DNA from: Streptomyces sindenensis
Lineage (GTDB): Bacteria > Actinomycetota > Actinomycetes > Streptomycetales > Streptomycetaceae
Length of the DNA stretch: 64,000 bases
Direction: 5' to 3'
NCBI RefSeq assembly: GCF_014649035.1
Contig: NZ_BMSG01000026.1
Location: 50,238 to 114,237, forward strand
Shown in pieces: positions 24,659 through 33,502 of this stretch. The notes under the pieces were generated by a model, which saw only the letters and a program-made list of their open reading frames with translations, did not search any database and was not told the origin of the DNA. Numbering within the stretch: position 1 is the first letter of the stretch; every line of letters begins with the position of its first letter. The position numbers were made by a program, and so were the translations under genes.

Positions 24659-25647
24659 GGGAATTCGACTATCGGCGCGCCCACGACGTCACCGGCGCCG
24701 TCGCCCTCCTCGCCGCCGACCCGGACGCGCGCTACCTCGGCGGCGGCACCAACCTCGTGGACCTGATGAAGACCGGCGTGGAACGCCCCGCCCTCCTCGT
24801 GGACGTCCGCGAACTCCCCCTGGACCGCATCGAACCCACGGCGGACGGCGGCCTGCGCATCGGGGCGACCGTCACCAACAGCGACCTCGCCGTCCACCCC
24901 GAAGTCCGCCGCCACTACCCGGCGTTGACCCAGGCCCTGCTGGCCGGAGCCTCCGGGCAACTGCGCAACATGGCCACCGTCGGCGGCAACCTCCTCCAGC
25001 GCACCCGCTGCGGCTACTTCACCGACCTCTCCCAGCCCTGCAACAAGCGGGCCCCGGGCACCGGTTGCCCCGCCGTCGCGGGCGAGCACCACAACCACGC
25101 CGTCCTCGGCGCCTCCGACCACTGCGTGGCCGTGCACCCCTCCGACATGGGGGTGGCCCTCACCGCGCTCGACGCCGTCGTCTCCTACGAGAGTGCCGAC
25201 GGCCCCGGCGAAGTCCCGGTCACCGACTTCTACCTCCCCGTCGGCGACACCCCGCACCGGGAGACCGCCCTGCCGCCCGGCGCGCTGATCACCCAGGTGA
25301 CCCTGCCCGCCGCGCCCGTCGCCGCACGTTCCCGCTACCGCAAGGTGCGCGAGCGCGCCTCGTACGCCTTCGCCATCGGCTCCGTCGCCGCCGCGCTCAC
25401 CATCGAGGACGGCCGCATACGCGAGGCGCGCCTCGCCCTCGGGGCCGTCGCCTCCCGCCCCTGGCGCGCCCGCGCGGCCGAAGCCGTCCTGACCGGCGCT
25501 CCGGCCGACGGCGCGACCTTCGCCGCCGCCGCGGACGCCGAGCTGGCCGCCGCCCGGCCGCTGCCCCACAACGGATACAAGGTGACCCTCATGCGCAACC
25601 TCGTGGTCTCCGTCCTGACCGAACTCGCCGGGGAGGACGCCCGATGA
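24655..25647 (+). CDS. Molybdenum hydroxylase FAD subunit with extra [4Fe-4S] motif (PaoB-like)
   Basis: 330 residues beginning at an ATG that overlaps the previous stop. The FAD-binding strands are RYLGGGTNLVDLMKTGV and GQLRNMATVGGNLLQ. An insertion with four Cys (RTRCGYF, PCNKRAPGTGC, SDHCVAVHPSDM) matches the additional [4Fe-4S] site known in E. coli PaoB, which distinguishes this group from ordinary xanthine dehydrogenase or CO dehydrogenase medium subunits. It transfers electrons to the external acceptor. The ATGA overlap at its end couples it to the large subunit. Confidence 0.93.
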   Translation: MREFDYRRAHDVTGAVALLAADPDARYLGGGTNLVDLMKTGVERPALLVDVRELPLDRIEPTADGGLRIGATVTNSDLAVHPEVRRHYPALTQALLAGASGQLRNMATVGGNLLQRTRCGYFTDLSQPCNKRAPGTGCPAVAGEHHNHAVLGASDHCVAVHPSDMGVALTALDAVVSYESADGPGEVPVTDFYLPVGDTPHRETALPPGALITQVTLPAAPVAARSRYRKVRERASYAFAIGSVAAALTIEDGRIREARLALGAVASRPWRARAAEAVLTGAPADGATFAAAADAELAAARPLPHNGYKVTLMRNLVVSVLTELAGEDAR

Positions 25648-27797
25648 CCACCACCACCCCGGGCCCCTCGGTGTTCCGCGGCGCCGTCGGCACCGCCCGC
25701 ACCCGCATCGAGGGCCGCGACAAGGTCACCGGCGCGGCACGCTACGCGGGCGAGATACCCTTCGCCGACCTGGCCCACGGCTGGCTCGTGCTCTCCACCG
25801 TCACCCGTGGCCGCGTCCTCGACGTGGAGACCGCGCCGGTCCTCGCCATGCCGGGCGTGCTCACCGTGCTCCACCACGGCAACGCCCCCCGGCTCAACAC
25901 CGATTACGTCGGCATGCTCGGCACCCCGCCCGACCCGACGTGCGCCGTCTTCCAGAACGACCGGGTGCCCTTCGCCGGCTGGCCGGTCGCCCTGGTCGTC
26001 GCCGAGACCCCGGAGGAGGCCAGGGAAGCCGCCGAGGCGCTCGTGGTGACGTACGACAGCGAACCGCACGACACCGCGCTCCACCCGGACCACCCCGGCG
26101 CCTACCCCGCCGCGGGCCACATGCCCGCCGAGACGGAGAAGGGCGACCTGGAGGCACAACTGGCCGCCTCCGCCTTCGTGGTGGACGCCGAGTACACCAC
26201 CCCCGAAGAGCAGCACAGCATGATGGAGCCGCACGCGGCGACCGCCCGGTGGGAGGGCGGCCGGCTGGAGGTCGTCGACTCCAACCAGGGCGCGGGCTGG
26301 GTCCAGAGCGAGTTGGCCGCGATGTTCTCGCTCGACGCGTCCTCGGTGCGGGTCCGCTCCGAACACATCGGCGGCGGCTTCGGCAGCAAGGGGCTGCGCG
26401 CCCACCAGGTGTCCGCCGTGATGGCCGCCACCGCCCTGCAACGCCCGGTGCGCGTGGTACTGACCCGGCGTCAGACGTTCTCGCTCGGCGGCTACCGCAG
26501 CCCCACCACCCAGCGGGTCAGGCTCGGCGCGGCCCCCGACGGCCGGCTGCTGGCGCTGGAACACCGCTCGCTGAACCAGACGTCCACGGTGTACGAGTTC
26601 GTCGAGCCCAGCGCGGGCGTCGCCCGGGTGCTGTACGACGCCGACGCCCACCGCACCGCCAACCACGTCGTCCGCCTCGACGTGCCGTCCCCGACCTGGA
26701 TGCGCGCACCGGGGGAGGCCCCGGGATCGTTCGCGATCGAGGCGGCCCTCGACGAACTCGCCGAACACGGCGGCATCGACCCGATCGAACTGCGCCTGCG
26801 CAACGAGCCGGAGGCCGGCCCCGTCTCGGGACTCCCGTTCGCCGGCAACAACCTCGCCGCCTGCTTCCGCGAAGGAGCCCGCAGGTTCGGCTGGGCGGAC
26901 CGCGACCCGCGCCCCGGTGTCCGCCGCGAGGGACGCTGGCTGCTGGGCACCGGCACGGCGGCGGCCTCCTTCGGCGCCGGGGCCGCCCCCTCCACGGCCC
27001 TGGTCACGGCGGAGGCGGACGGCTCCTTCACCGTACGGATCACCGCCGCCGACATCGGCACCGGAGCCCGCACCGCGCTCACCCTGATCGCCGCCGACGC
27101 ACTGGAGACCGCACCCGAACAGGTCCGGGTCCGCATCGGCGACAGCGACTTCGGCCCCGCGATGATCGCCGGCGGATCCATGGGCACCCGCTCCTGGGCC
27201 TGGGCGGTCACCGCGGCCGCCGCCGAACTGCGCGAGCGCCTCGCGATGACCACGTCGATCCCCCCGGAGGGGATCACCGTACGGTCCGACACCACCGAGG
27301 CCCTCGGCGCGCTCGCCCGGAAGGAACGCCATTCGTTCGGCGCGCAGTTCGCCGAGGTCGCCGTCGACACCGCCACCGGCGAGATCCGGGTGCGCCGCAT
27401 GCTGGGCATCTTCGCGGCGGGCCGGATCGTCAACCCGCTCACCGCCCGCAACCAACTCGTCGGCGGGATGACCTGGGGCATCTCCATGGCCCTGCACGAG
27501 GAGGCGGTCCGCGACCACAACACCGGCGGCCACTACGCCCCCGACCTCGCGGGCTACCACGTCGCCACGCACGCCGACACCCCCGCCATCGAGGTGGACT
27601 GGGTGGACGACCACGACCCGGACGACCCGGTCGGCATCAAGGGCGTCGGGGAGATCGGCATCGTGGGCGCGGCGGCGGCCGTCGCCAACGCGGTCTGGCA
27701 CGCCACCGGCGTACGCCACCGGAATCTGCCGATCCGCCCCGACCGGGTCCTCGCCGCGACCGGGCCGGCGCACGCCGGGGGAGCGATGGATGCTTGA
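25644..27797 (+). CDS. Molybdopterin-binding catalytic subunit of aldehyde oxidoreductase (PaoC/XdhA-like)
   Basis: 717 residues, ATGA overlap with the FAD subunit. Begins with the aldehyde oxidase a/b hammerhead (RTRIEGRDKVTGAARYAGEIPFADLAHGWLV), then molybdenum-cofactor-binding segments with GGGFGSKG, MRAPGEAPGSFAIEAALDELAE and GSMGTRSWAWAV. The catalytic Glu is in IKGVGEIGIVGAA near the C-terminus. The family hydroxylates aldehydes to acids, or purines, using water. With the PaoB-like neighbour, an aldehyde-detoxifying oxidoreductase is the better reading than xanthine dehydrogenase; substrate is unproven. Confidence 0.94.
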   Translation: MTTTTPGPSVFRGAVGTARTRIEGRDKVTGAARYAGEIPFADLAHGWLVLSTVTRGRVLDVETAPVLAMPGVLTVLHHGNAPRLNTDYVGMLGTPPDPTCAVFQNDRVPFAGWPVALVVAETPEEAREAAEALVVTYDSEPHDTALHPDHPGAYPAAGHMPAETEKGDLEAQLAASAFVVDAEYTTPEEQHSMMEPHAATARWEGGRLEVVDSNQGAGWVQSELAAMFSLDASSVRVRSEHIGGGFGSKGLRAHQVSAVMAATALQRPVRVVLTRRQTFSLGGYRSPTTQRVRLGAAPDGRLLALEHRSLNQTSTVYEFVEPSAGVARVLYDADAHRTANHVVRLDVPSPTWMRAPGEAPGSFAIEAALDELAEHGGIDPIELRLRNEPEAGPVSGLPFAGNNLAACFREGARRFGWADRDPRPGVRREGRWLLGTGTAAASFGAGAAPSTALVTAEADGSFTVRITAADIGTGARTALTLIAADALETAPEQVRVRIGDSDFGPAMIAGGSMGTRSWAWAVTAAAAELRERLAMTTSIPPEGITVRSDTTEALGALARKERHSFGAQFAEVAVDTATGEIRVRRMLGIFAAGRIVNPLTARNQLVGGMTWGISMALHEEAVRDHNTGGHYAPDLAGYHVATHADTPAIEVDWVDDHDPDDPVGIKGVGEIGIVGAAAAVANAVWHATGVRHRNLPIRPDRVLAATGPAHAGGAMDA

Positions 27798-28935
27798 CAT
27801 CGCCGGTGAGCTGCACCGATGGATGGCGGAGGGCCGGGAGTTCGCGGTCGCCACCGTCGTCTCCGTCGGCGGCAGCGCGCCGCGCGGGCCGGGGGCGGCC
27901 CTCGCCGTCGACAGCGAGGGCACCGCGATCGGCTCGGTCTCCGGCGGCTGCGTGGAGGGCGCGGTGTACGAACTGTGCGCCGAGGCCCTCACCTCCGGCG
28001 AGAGCGTCCGGGCGAGCTTCGGCTACAGCGACGAGGACGCCTTCGCCGTCGGCCTGACCTGCGGCGGAGTCCTGGACCTCCTGGTCACGCCCGTACGGTC
28101 CGGCGCACCGGAGCGCGAGGTGCTGCGGACCGCCCTGGCCGCCGCGGTGTCCGGCGGGGCGGCGGCCCTCGCCCGGGTGGTGGACGGCCCGGACGGGTTC
28201 CTGGGGCGAGCCCTGCTCGTCCACGCCGACGGCTCCCACGAGGGCGGGCTCGGCGGCCACCCCGAGCTGGACCGTACGGCGGCGGCCGAGGCCTCGGCCC
28301 TGCTGGACACCGGCCGCACCGGCACCGTCGCCCTGTCCGAGGACGGCTCGCACTGCCCCGGCGGCCTCACCCTGCTCGTCGAGACCAGCGTCCCGCCGCC
28401 CCGCATGATCGTATTCGGGGCGGTCGACTTCGCCGCCGCGCTGGTCCGGGCCGGCAAGTTCCTGGGCCACCATGTGACGGTGTGCGACGCCCGGCCCGTC
28501 TTCGCCACGCCCGCCCGGTTCCCCGAGGCCGACGAGGTCGTCGTCGACTGGCCCCACCGCTATCTGCGGCGCACCCGCACCGACGCCCGTACCGTGCTGT
28601 GCGTCCTCACGCACGAGGCCCGGTTCGACGTGCCGCTCCTGACGGAGGCGTTGCGGATGCCCGCCGCGTTCGTCGGCGCGATGGGGTCGCGCCGCACCCA
28701 CGAGGACCGGACCCGACGGCTGCGCGAGGCCGGTCTCGGCGACCGTGAGCTGGAGCGCCTGCGGTCGCCCATCGGCCTGGACCTCGGAGCCCGGACCCCG
28801 GAGGAGACGGCGCTCTCCATCGCGGCGGAGATCGTCGCGGCCCGGCGCGGCGGCACGGGCCTGCCACTGACCGGGGGAGCGGAGCCCATCCACCGGGAGC
28901 CCGGCCCGGCACGACGGGACGTCAGCCGGCTCTGA
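27790..28935 (+). CDS. XdhC/CoxI/PaoD-type molybdenum cofactor maturation protein
   Basis: 381 residues starting 8 bases inside the end of the large subunit gene. N-terminal XdhC domain has SVGGSAPRGPGAALAV and SGGCVEGAVYE. The C-terminal Rossmann-like domain has VFGAVDFAAALVRAGKFLGHHVTVCDARPVFA and AFVGAMGSRRTHEDR, ending with SPIGLDLGARTPEETALSIAAEIVAARRGG. Such proteins bind molybdenum cofactor, promote its sulfuration and insert it into the catalytic subunit without being part of the enzyme. The position as last gene of the operon is typical. Confidence 0.93.
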   Translation: MLDIAGELHRWMAEGREFAVATVVSVGGSAPRGPGAALAVDSEGTAIGSVSGGCVEGAVYELCAEALTSGESVRASFGYSDEDAFAVGLTCGGVLDLLVTPVRSGAPEREVLRTALAAAVSGGAAALARVVDGPDGFLGRALLVHADGSHEGGLGGHPELDRTAAAEASALLDTGRTGTVALSEDGSHCPGGLTLLVETSVPPPRMIVFGAVDFAAALVRAGKFLGHHVTVCDARPVFATPARFPEADEVVVDWPHRYLRRTRTDARTVLCVLTHEARFDVPLLTEALRMPAAFVGAMGSRRTHEDRTRRLREAGLGDRELERLRSPIGLDLGARTPEETALSIAAEIVAARRGGTGLPLTGGAEPIHREPGPARRDVSRL

Positions 28936-29306
28936 GGCCGCCCCGGATCCGCTCGACGACGGCCGGGACGACCGCGCCGAACCGCTCGTCCGGGGTGGGG
29001 AGCCGCAGCGCGGCGGCCTCCCGGAGGGTGGGGCTCGGCCATGGGCTCCGCCACCGTCGCGTCGACCGGACTCTCTGCGGCCGCCTCGGCCTCCTGTCCG
29101 TCGGTCGGAACGGGGAGATCAGCGTACGACGACCCCCCGAATGGCGGATCGCGCGTTTGGCGGAGCCGAACGCGGTCACTCCGGTAGAGCGGCGCGAGCC
29201 GCCGAGCACCGGACCGCCCGGTGACGGACCCCGGGCTCCGCCCCGCTGGCGAGGAGACATGAACCGCTCGACCGTGGAACTACTGCTGACCGCACAGGAG
29301 GACACG
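28936..29306. other. 371-base interval before the csbD-like gene
   Basis: No complete gene is visible. On the minus strand a stop at 28922 is preceded by about 35 codons that read like the end of a normal protein (LREAAALRLPTPDERFG and AVVPAVVERIRGGLRAG), but no start codon in that frame fits, so a decayed gene end is possible. An alternative ATG at 29259 would extend the csbD-like gene by 16 codons. Confidence 0.4.
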
Positions 29307-29492
29307 ATGCGTGACGTAAGCAGGATCTTGCGGGCAAAGATCCTGAAGGCCCGTGGGCTGGCCAAGGAGTCCGACGGCAAGGCACTCGACGATCAGGGCC
29401 GCAGGGACGAGGGACGCCGTCACCAGGCCGACGCGGACCGTCTGACCCGTCGGGACCGCGCCGACGGCCCCGACGGGACGTCCCGCCGTTGA
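29307..29492 (+). CDS. Small CsbD-like stress protein
   Basis: 61 residues from ATG 29307, six bases after a perfect AGGAGG. The sequence is charged and helical, with the repeating pattern AKILKARGLAKESDGKALDD followed by EGRRHQADADRL. This resembles CsbD proteins (KAKGKVKEATGKA-type helices, EGR...QA), which are general-stress proteins of unknown mechanism. Another in-frame ATG at 29259 has a GAGGAG site and would add 16 residues. The stop overlaps the TTG start of the next gene. It is a possible first gene of the methyltransferase-CDGSH-oxidase operon. Confidence 0.6.
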   Translation: MRDVSRILRAKILKARGLAKESDGKALDDQGRRDEGRRHQADADRLTRRDRADGPDGTSRR

Positions 29493-30256
29493 GCGCCGGC
29501 CGAGCGGTCGGGCTCTCCGAGGGCGAGGACGACCCGGTGACGGCGGCGGCCCCGCCGGATGCTCCCGTCACAGCCCCACCGGCGGGCGGGGCGGCCCCGC
29601 GTCCGGGCCGGGTCGTGCGGCTTCCGGGGGTCTACCGCCCGCAGACCGACACGCTGCTGCTGGCCCACGCCATGCGACGGGAGGGGATCGGCCCGGGCAC
29701 GGATCTGCTGGACCTGTGCACCGGGAGCGGCGCGCTGGCCCTGCACGCCGCCCGGCTCGGCGCCCGCGTCACCGCGGTGGACATCAGCCGCCGGGCCGTG
29801 GCGTCCGCACGGCTGAACACCGCGCTCGCCCGCCTGCCCGTCACCGTACGCAGGGGAGACCTGCTCCGGGCCCTGCCCGGCCGGACGTTCGACACCGTCG
29901 TCAGCAACCCCCCGTACGTTCCGGCCCCCGGCCCGACCGTGCCTCGCCACGGGCCCGGCCGGTCCTGGGACGCGGGCCCCGACGGCCGGGTGATCCTGGA
30001 CCGCATCTGCGACGACGCCTTCGCCGCCCTGCGCCCCGGCGGTCTGCTCCTGCTGGTCCAGTCGGGTCTGAGCCGGCCGGAGGAGACGGTGGGCCGGCTG
30101 TCCGCGGCGGGGCTCGACGTCTCCGTGACCGACCGGGTCACGATCCCGTTCGGACCGGTCACCCGCCGCCGGGCCGCCTGGCTGCGCGACCGGGGCCTGC
30201 TCAGGGACCGGCTGGAGCGGGAGGAACTGGTGGTGATCCGTGGCCGGAAGGAATGA
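29489..30256 (+). CDS. HemK/PrmC-like SAM-dependent methyltransferase
   Basis: Up to 255 residues. SAM-binding motif I LLDLCTGSGALALHAARLGA, motif II TAVDISRRAV, and the NPPY tetrapeptide in VVSNPPYVPAPG, which marks N-methyltransferases acting on Gln/Asn side chains or DNA bases (HemK/PrmC, Mtq2). It lacks the long N-terminal domain of PrmC, so it resembles the short Mtq2-type enzymes. The start is either TTG 29489 (TTGA overlap with the csbD-like stop) or GTG 29537 after GAGGAC; the segment between them is low in complexity, so the later start is possible. It overlaps the CDGSH gene by 17 bases. Confidence 0.8.
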   Translation: MSAGRAVGLSEGEDDPVTAAAPPDAPVTAPPAGGAAPRPGRVVRLPGVYRPQTDTLLLAHAMRREGIGPGTDLLDLCTGSGALALHAARLGARVTAVDISRRAVASARLNTALARLPVTVRRGDLLRALPGRTFDTVVSNPPYVPAPGPTVPRHGPGRSWDAGPDGRVILDRICDDAFAALRPGGLLLLVQSGLSRPEETVGRLSAAGLDVSVTDRVTIPFGPVTRRRAAWLRDRGLLRDRLEREELVVIRGRKE

Positions 30257-30509
30257 GACATCGCGCCGGGTGGTGGTGAACCGGGAGGGTCCGATCCTGG
30301 TGGAAGGGCCGGTCGAGGTCGTCGGGGACGACGGTACGACGACCCGGTCCGACCGGTTCGCCGTCGCGATCTGCACCTGCCGCCGCAGCCGCGCCTACCC
30401 CTGGTGCGACACCAGCCACCGCCGCCGCAAGCCCGCCGGGCCCGCGAAGAGCCGCCCGGACGACGACGGCCCGCGGCCCGAGAAGAGCGAGCAGGAGCCC
30501 CGACCGTGA
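30240..30509 (+). CDS. CDGSH iron-sulfur domain protein
   Basis: 89 residues from GTG 30240, overlapping the methyltransferase end. The signature C-x-C-x2-S-x3-P-x-C-D-x-S-H is exact: CTCRRSRAYPWCDTSH. It binds a redox-active [2Fe-2S] cluster by three Cys and one His, as in mitoNEET-type proteins. The preceding PILVEGPVEVVGDDGTTTRSDRFAVAICTC matches bacterial single-domain members; the C-terminal tail is Lys/Asp/Pro-rich. An electron- or cluster-transfer role for the di-iron protein encoded next is inferred from the GTGA overlap between the two genes. Confidence 0.9.
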   Translation: MAGRNETSRRVVVNREGPILVEGPVEVVGDDGTTTRSDRFAVAICTCRRSRAYPWCDTSHRRRKPAGPAKSRPDDDGPRPEKSEQEPRP

Positions 30510-31537
30510 CGACCCGGACCATCACCCACCGAGACAGCCCCGCGGCGCCTCCCGCGCTCCCTCCGGCACGCGGACCCCTCAGCGAGGGCGTCCTGACCGT
30601 GCTGGCGGGCGGCGGCACCCGCCTGCCGGCCGCCGACGCGATCCGCCGCTCCGATCCGTACGGGGACGACCTCCAGCTCCTCCTGTACGTCCTCTACGAG
30701 CTCCACTACCGGGGGTTCGCCGGGGTGGACGAGCGCCTGGAATGGGACCCCGCCCTGCTCGGCGTGCGCGCGGCGGCCGAGGACGTCTTCCTGGACGCGC
30801 TGCGCCGCGACGCCGGGTCGGGCGGGCAGGACGTGGCCGGGGCGGTGGACGAACTCCAGCTGGAACCTCTCGGGGACGACGGCCACAGCGTCAGCCACCA
30901 CCTCAGGCGGGAGGGCGAGCTGTGGCAACTGCGCGAGTACGCCGCCCTGCGGTCGCTCTACCACCTCAAGGAGGCCGATCCGCATCTGTGGGTGGTGCCC
31001 AGGCTCCGGGGGCGGGCGAAGGCGGGCATGGTCGCCGTGGAGTTCGACGAATTCGGCGCGGGGCGGGCGGAGAACGTCCACGCCCAGCTCTTCGCCGACC
31101 TGATGACCGACCTCGGCCTCGACGCCCGGTACGGCCGCTACCTCGACGCCGCGCCCGCCCAGGCCCTGGCCATCGTCAACATGATGTCCCTCTTCGGCCT
31201 GCACCGACGGCTGCGCGGCGCCCTCGTCGGGCACTTCGCGACCGTGGAGATCACCTCGTCCCCCGGATCGAGGCGGCTGGCCGAAGCCCTGCGCCGGGCG
31301 GGTGCGGGCCCCGCCGCCCAGCGGTTCTACGACGAGCACGTGGAGGCCGACGCGGTCCATGAACAGGTGGTGCGCCACGAGGTGATCGGCGGCCTGCTGG
31401 AGGACGAACCCGGCCTGGCGGCCGACGTCGTCCTCGGCATCGAGGCGACCGGCCACCTGGAGGACCTCCTCGGCGACCACCTGCTCGCGGCGTGGCGCGG
31501 GGGCCGCTCGGCGCTGCGGACGCCGCTGACGCCTTGA
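30506..31537 (+). CDS. Haem-oxygenase-like di-iron protein (iron-containing redox enzyme family)
   Basis: 343 residues from GTG 30506, overlapping the CDGSH stop (GTGA). All-helical TenA/haem-oxygenase-like fold with carboxylate and His clusters suited to two irons: VEFDEFGAGRAENVHAQLF, GHFATVEITSS and FYDEHVEADAVHEQVVRHE. Relatives in the HDO superfamily perform N-oxygenation, desaturation or C-C cleavage. This actinobacterial subgroup is annotated only as iron-containing redox enzyme. Tight coupling to a CDGSH protein suggests that protein donates electrons to its di-iron site, while the role of the methyltransferase in the set is unknown. Confidence 0.8.
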   Translation: MTTRTITHRDSPAAPPALPPARGPLSEGVLTVLAGGGTRLPAADAIRRSDPYGDDLQLLLYVLYELHYRGFAGVDERLEWDPALLGVRAAAEDVFLDALRRDAGSGGQDVAGAVDELQLEPLGDDGHSVSHHLRREGELWQLREYAALRSLYHLKEADPHLWVVPRLRGRAKAGMVAVEFDEFGAGRAENVHAQLFADLMTDLGLDARYGRYLDAAPAQALAIVNMMSLFGLHRRLRGALVGHFATVEITSSPGSRRLAEALRRAGAGPAAQRFYDEHVEADAVHEQVVRHEVIGGLLEDEPGLAADVVLGIEATGHLEDLLGDHLLAAWRGGRSALRTPLTP

Positions 31538-31559
31538 GAGGCGACCGGGCGGCCGGGGC

Positions 31560-32096
31560 TCAGAACGAGACGTCCTCCGCGTCGAGGACCGTGGCCCCCA
31601 TGTTGCGCTCCATCATGCGCAGCGCGGCCTCGGCGAGATCGCGGTGAATGTGCGCCACGGCGTCCTTCGGCACGGTCACCCGCAGATGCCGGATATGCGC
31701 GTCGAGCGCCGAATACAGCACACACTGCTCCGTCACCTGACCGCAGAGGACCACATGGTCCGCCGCCAATTCGGCGAGAAGATAGCTGAGCGGCGTCTCG
31801 TAGAAAATCGAGTGCCGGGCCTTGACGACGAAAAGGGAATCGTCGTCCGGCAGCAGCGGCTCGACCAGTTCCGCGTTCTTTCCCGCGAGAGTCTTCTCGA
31901 TGATCTCGCCGTGGTGGGAGCGCCACTGGCCGAAATTGTCGTTCGCGTAGATCACGGGGACGCCCTGCGCGCGAGCACGGTCGATCAGGCCCGTGAGGTG
32001 CGGAAGCGTCGTGCGGGCGGAGGGGACGAGTAGCTCGGCGTCGGGGTGGTCGTACGTGTTGATCATGTCGATGACGATGAGAGCGCTGTTCCCCAT
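31560..32096 (-). CDS. Isochorismatase-family cysteine hydrolase
   Basis: 178 residues with the catalytic triad of the nicotinamidase/isochorismatase fold: Asp10 (ALIVIDMIN), Lys92 (FVVKARHS) and Cys125 (VTEQCVLYSALDA). The Cys in place of Gly/Ser means a true hydrolase of the YcaC/nicotinamidase group rather than the catalytic-Cys-lacking isochorismatases. The substrate is not predictable. The ATG is preceded by GAGAGAATGG. It is convergent with the HDO gene (22-base gap) and divergent from the alcohol dehydrogenase gene. Confidence 0.88.
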   Translation of the reverse strand: MGNSALIVIDMINTYDHPDAELLVPSARTTLPHLTGLIDRARAQGVPVIYANDNFGQWRSHHGEIIEKTLAGKNAELVEPLLPDDDSLFVVKARHSIFYETPLSYLLAELAADHVVLCGQVTEQCVLYSALDAHIRHLRVTVPKDAVAHIHRDLAEAALRMMERNMGATVLDAEDVSF

Positions 32097-32249
32097 GGCC
32101 CCATTCTCTCAGAATTCTCTCGAAAGCCCGGACCGAAGTTCCGCCGACCGGACGCCGTCCGTTTGGTTCCGGACGCGCAGGGAACCCGGCGTTCGGCCCT
32201 CGCGGGAAAAGCCGCGAAGGCGACCGGAGCGTACGGAAGGAGTGCGACG

Positions 32250-33434
32250 GTGCGCGCGTTGACCTACCAAGGAAAGCGGGACGTCCGGGTGGAGACCGTC
32301 CCGGACCCACGGATCCAGGATCCGACGGATGTCATCGTCAGGATCACGTCCACCGGCATCTGCGGCTCCGACCTGCACCTGTGCGAGGTGCTCGGGCCCT
32401 ACCTCGACCCCGGCGACATCCTCGGGCACGAGCCCATGGGTGTGGTGGAGGAGGTCGGGCCCGAGGTCACCGCCGTCGCCCCCGGGGACCGGGTCGTCAT
32501 CCCCTTCAACGTCTCCTGCGGCCACTGCCACATGTGCGGGCAGGGGCTGCACTCCCAGTGCGAGACGACCCAGGTCCGCGAGCGGGGGACGGGAGCCGCC
32601 CTGTTCGGTTTCACCAAGCTCTACGGGCAGGTGCCCGGCGGGCAGGCGGAGTACCTGCGGGTCCCGTTCGGCAACGCCCTGCCCATCAAGGTCCCGGAGG
32701 GTCCGCCGGACGACCGGTTCGTCTTTCTCTCCGATGTCCTGCCCACCGCCTGGCAGGCCGTGGAGTACGCGGACATCCCGCCCGGCGGCAGCGTCACCGT
32801 CCTCGGCCTCGGCCCGATCGGTGCGATGGCCGCTCGGATCGCCCTGCACCGGGGCGCCGGCCTCGTCATCGGGGTCGATCTGGTCCCCGAACGCCTCGAC
32901 CGGGTCAGCGGGTACGGCGCCACCTGCCTCGACCTGCGCCGTTACGGCAAGAACCTCGGGGACGCCGTCCGCGACCTCACGGACGGGCGCGGCACGGACG
33001 CGGTGATCGACGCCGTGGGCATGGAGGCCCATGGCTCGCCCGTGGCCAAGGCGGCGCACACGGCGGTCGGGCTGCTCCCCGACGCACTCGCCCAGCGCCT
33101 GATGGAGACGGCGGGCGTCGACCGGCTCGCCGCGCTGCACACGGCGATCGACGTGGTGCGCAGGGGCGGCACGATCTCCGTCTCCGGCGTGTACGGCGGC
33201 TCCGCCGACCCGATGCCGATGCTCACCCTGTTCGACAAGCAGATTCAGCTCCGTATGGGCCAGGCCAACGTCAAGCGCTGGGTCGACGACCTTCTGCCCC
33301 TGCTCATCGACGGCGACCCGCTCGGCGTGGACTCCTTCGCCACCCACCATCTGCCGCTCGAAGAAGGGCCTCAGGCGTACGACACGTTCCGGAACAAGGG
33401 TGACGGCATGATCAAGACCCTGCTCATCCCCTGA
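32250..33434 (+). CDS. Zinc-dependent alcohol dehydrogenase, glutathione-independent formaldehyde dehydrogenase-like
   Basis: 394 residues from GTG 32250 after GGAAGGAG. Catalytic zinc ligands: Cys in TGICGSDLH, His/Glu in GHEPMGVVEEVG. Structural zinc ligands are in SCGHCHMCGQGLHSQC. The Rossmann motif is LGLGPIGAMAARIAL with VIGVDLVPERL. The insertion ERGTGAALFGFTKLYGQVPGGQAEYLRVP and the length near 390 match the bacterial FdhA-like/threonine-dehydrogenase-like subgroup common in actinobacteria. It oxidises an alcohol or aldehyde hydrate with NAD(P); the physiological substrate is uncertain. Confidence 0.9.
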   Translation: MRALTYQGKRDVRVETVPDPRIQDPTDVIVRITSTGICGSDLHLCEVLGPYLDPGDILGHEPMGVVEEVGPEVTAVAPGDRVVIPFNVSCGHCHMCGQGLHSQCETTQVRERGTGAALFGFTKLYGQVPGGQAEYLRVPFGNALPIKVPEGPPDDRFVFLSDVLPTAWQAVEYADIPPGGSVTVLGLGPIGAMAARIALHRGAGLVIGVDLVPERLDRVSGYGATCLDLRRYGKNLGDAVRDLTDGRGTDAVIDAVGMEAHGSPVAKAAHTAVGLLPDALAQRLMETAGVDRLAALHTAIDVVRRGGTISVSGVYGGSADPMPMLTLFDKQIQLRMGQANVKRWVDDLLPLLIDGDPLGVDSFATHHLPLEEGPQAYDTFRNKGDGMIKTLLIP

Positions 33435-33451
33435 CCTCCTCACGCCCGCCC

Positions 33452-33497
33452 GGGGCCCCTGCCTTCGGCCGGGGCCCCTGCCTTCGGCCGGGGCCCC
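33452..33497. terminator. Repeat-built bidirectional terminator
   Basis: Two exact 19-base direct repeats GGGGCCCCTGCCTTCGGCC (33452-33470 and 33471-33489) followed by a third GGGGCCCC (33490-33497). The blocks can pair in several registers, with TTCG loops, between the convergent alcohol dehydrogenase and sigma factor genes. Confidence 0.65.
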
Positions 33498-33502
33498 GGA
33501 CT

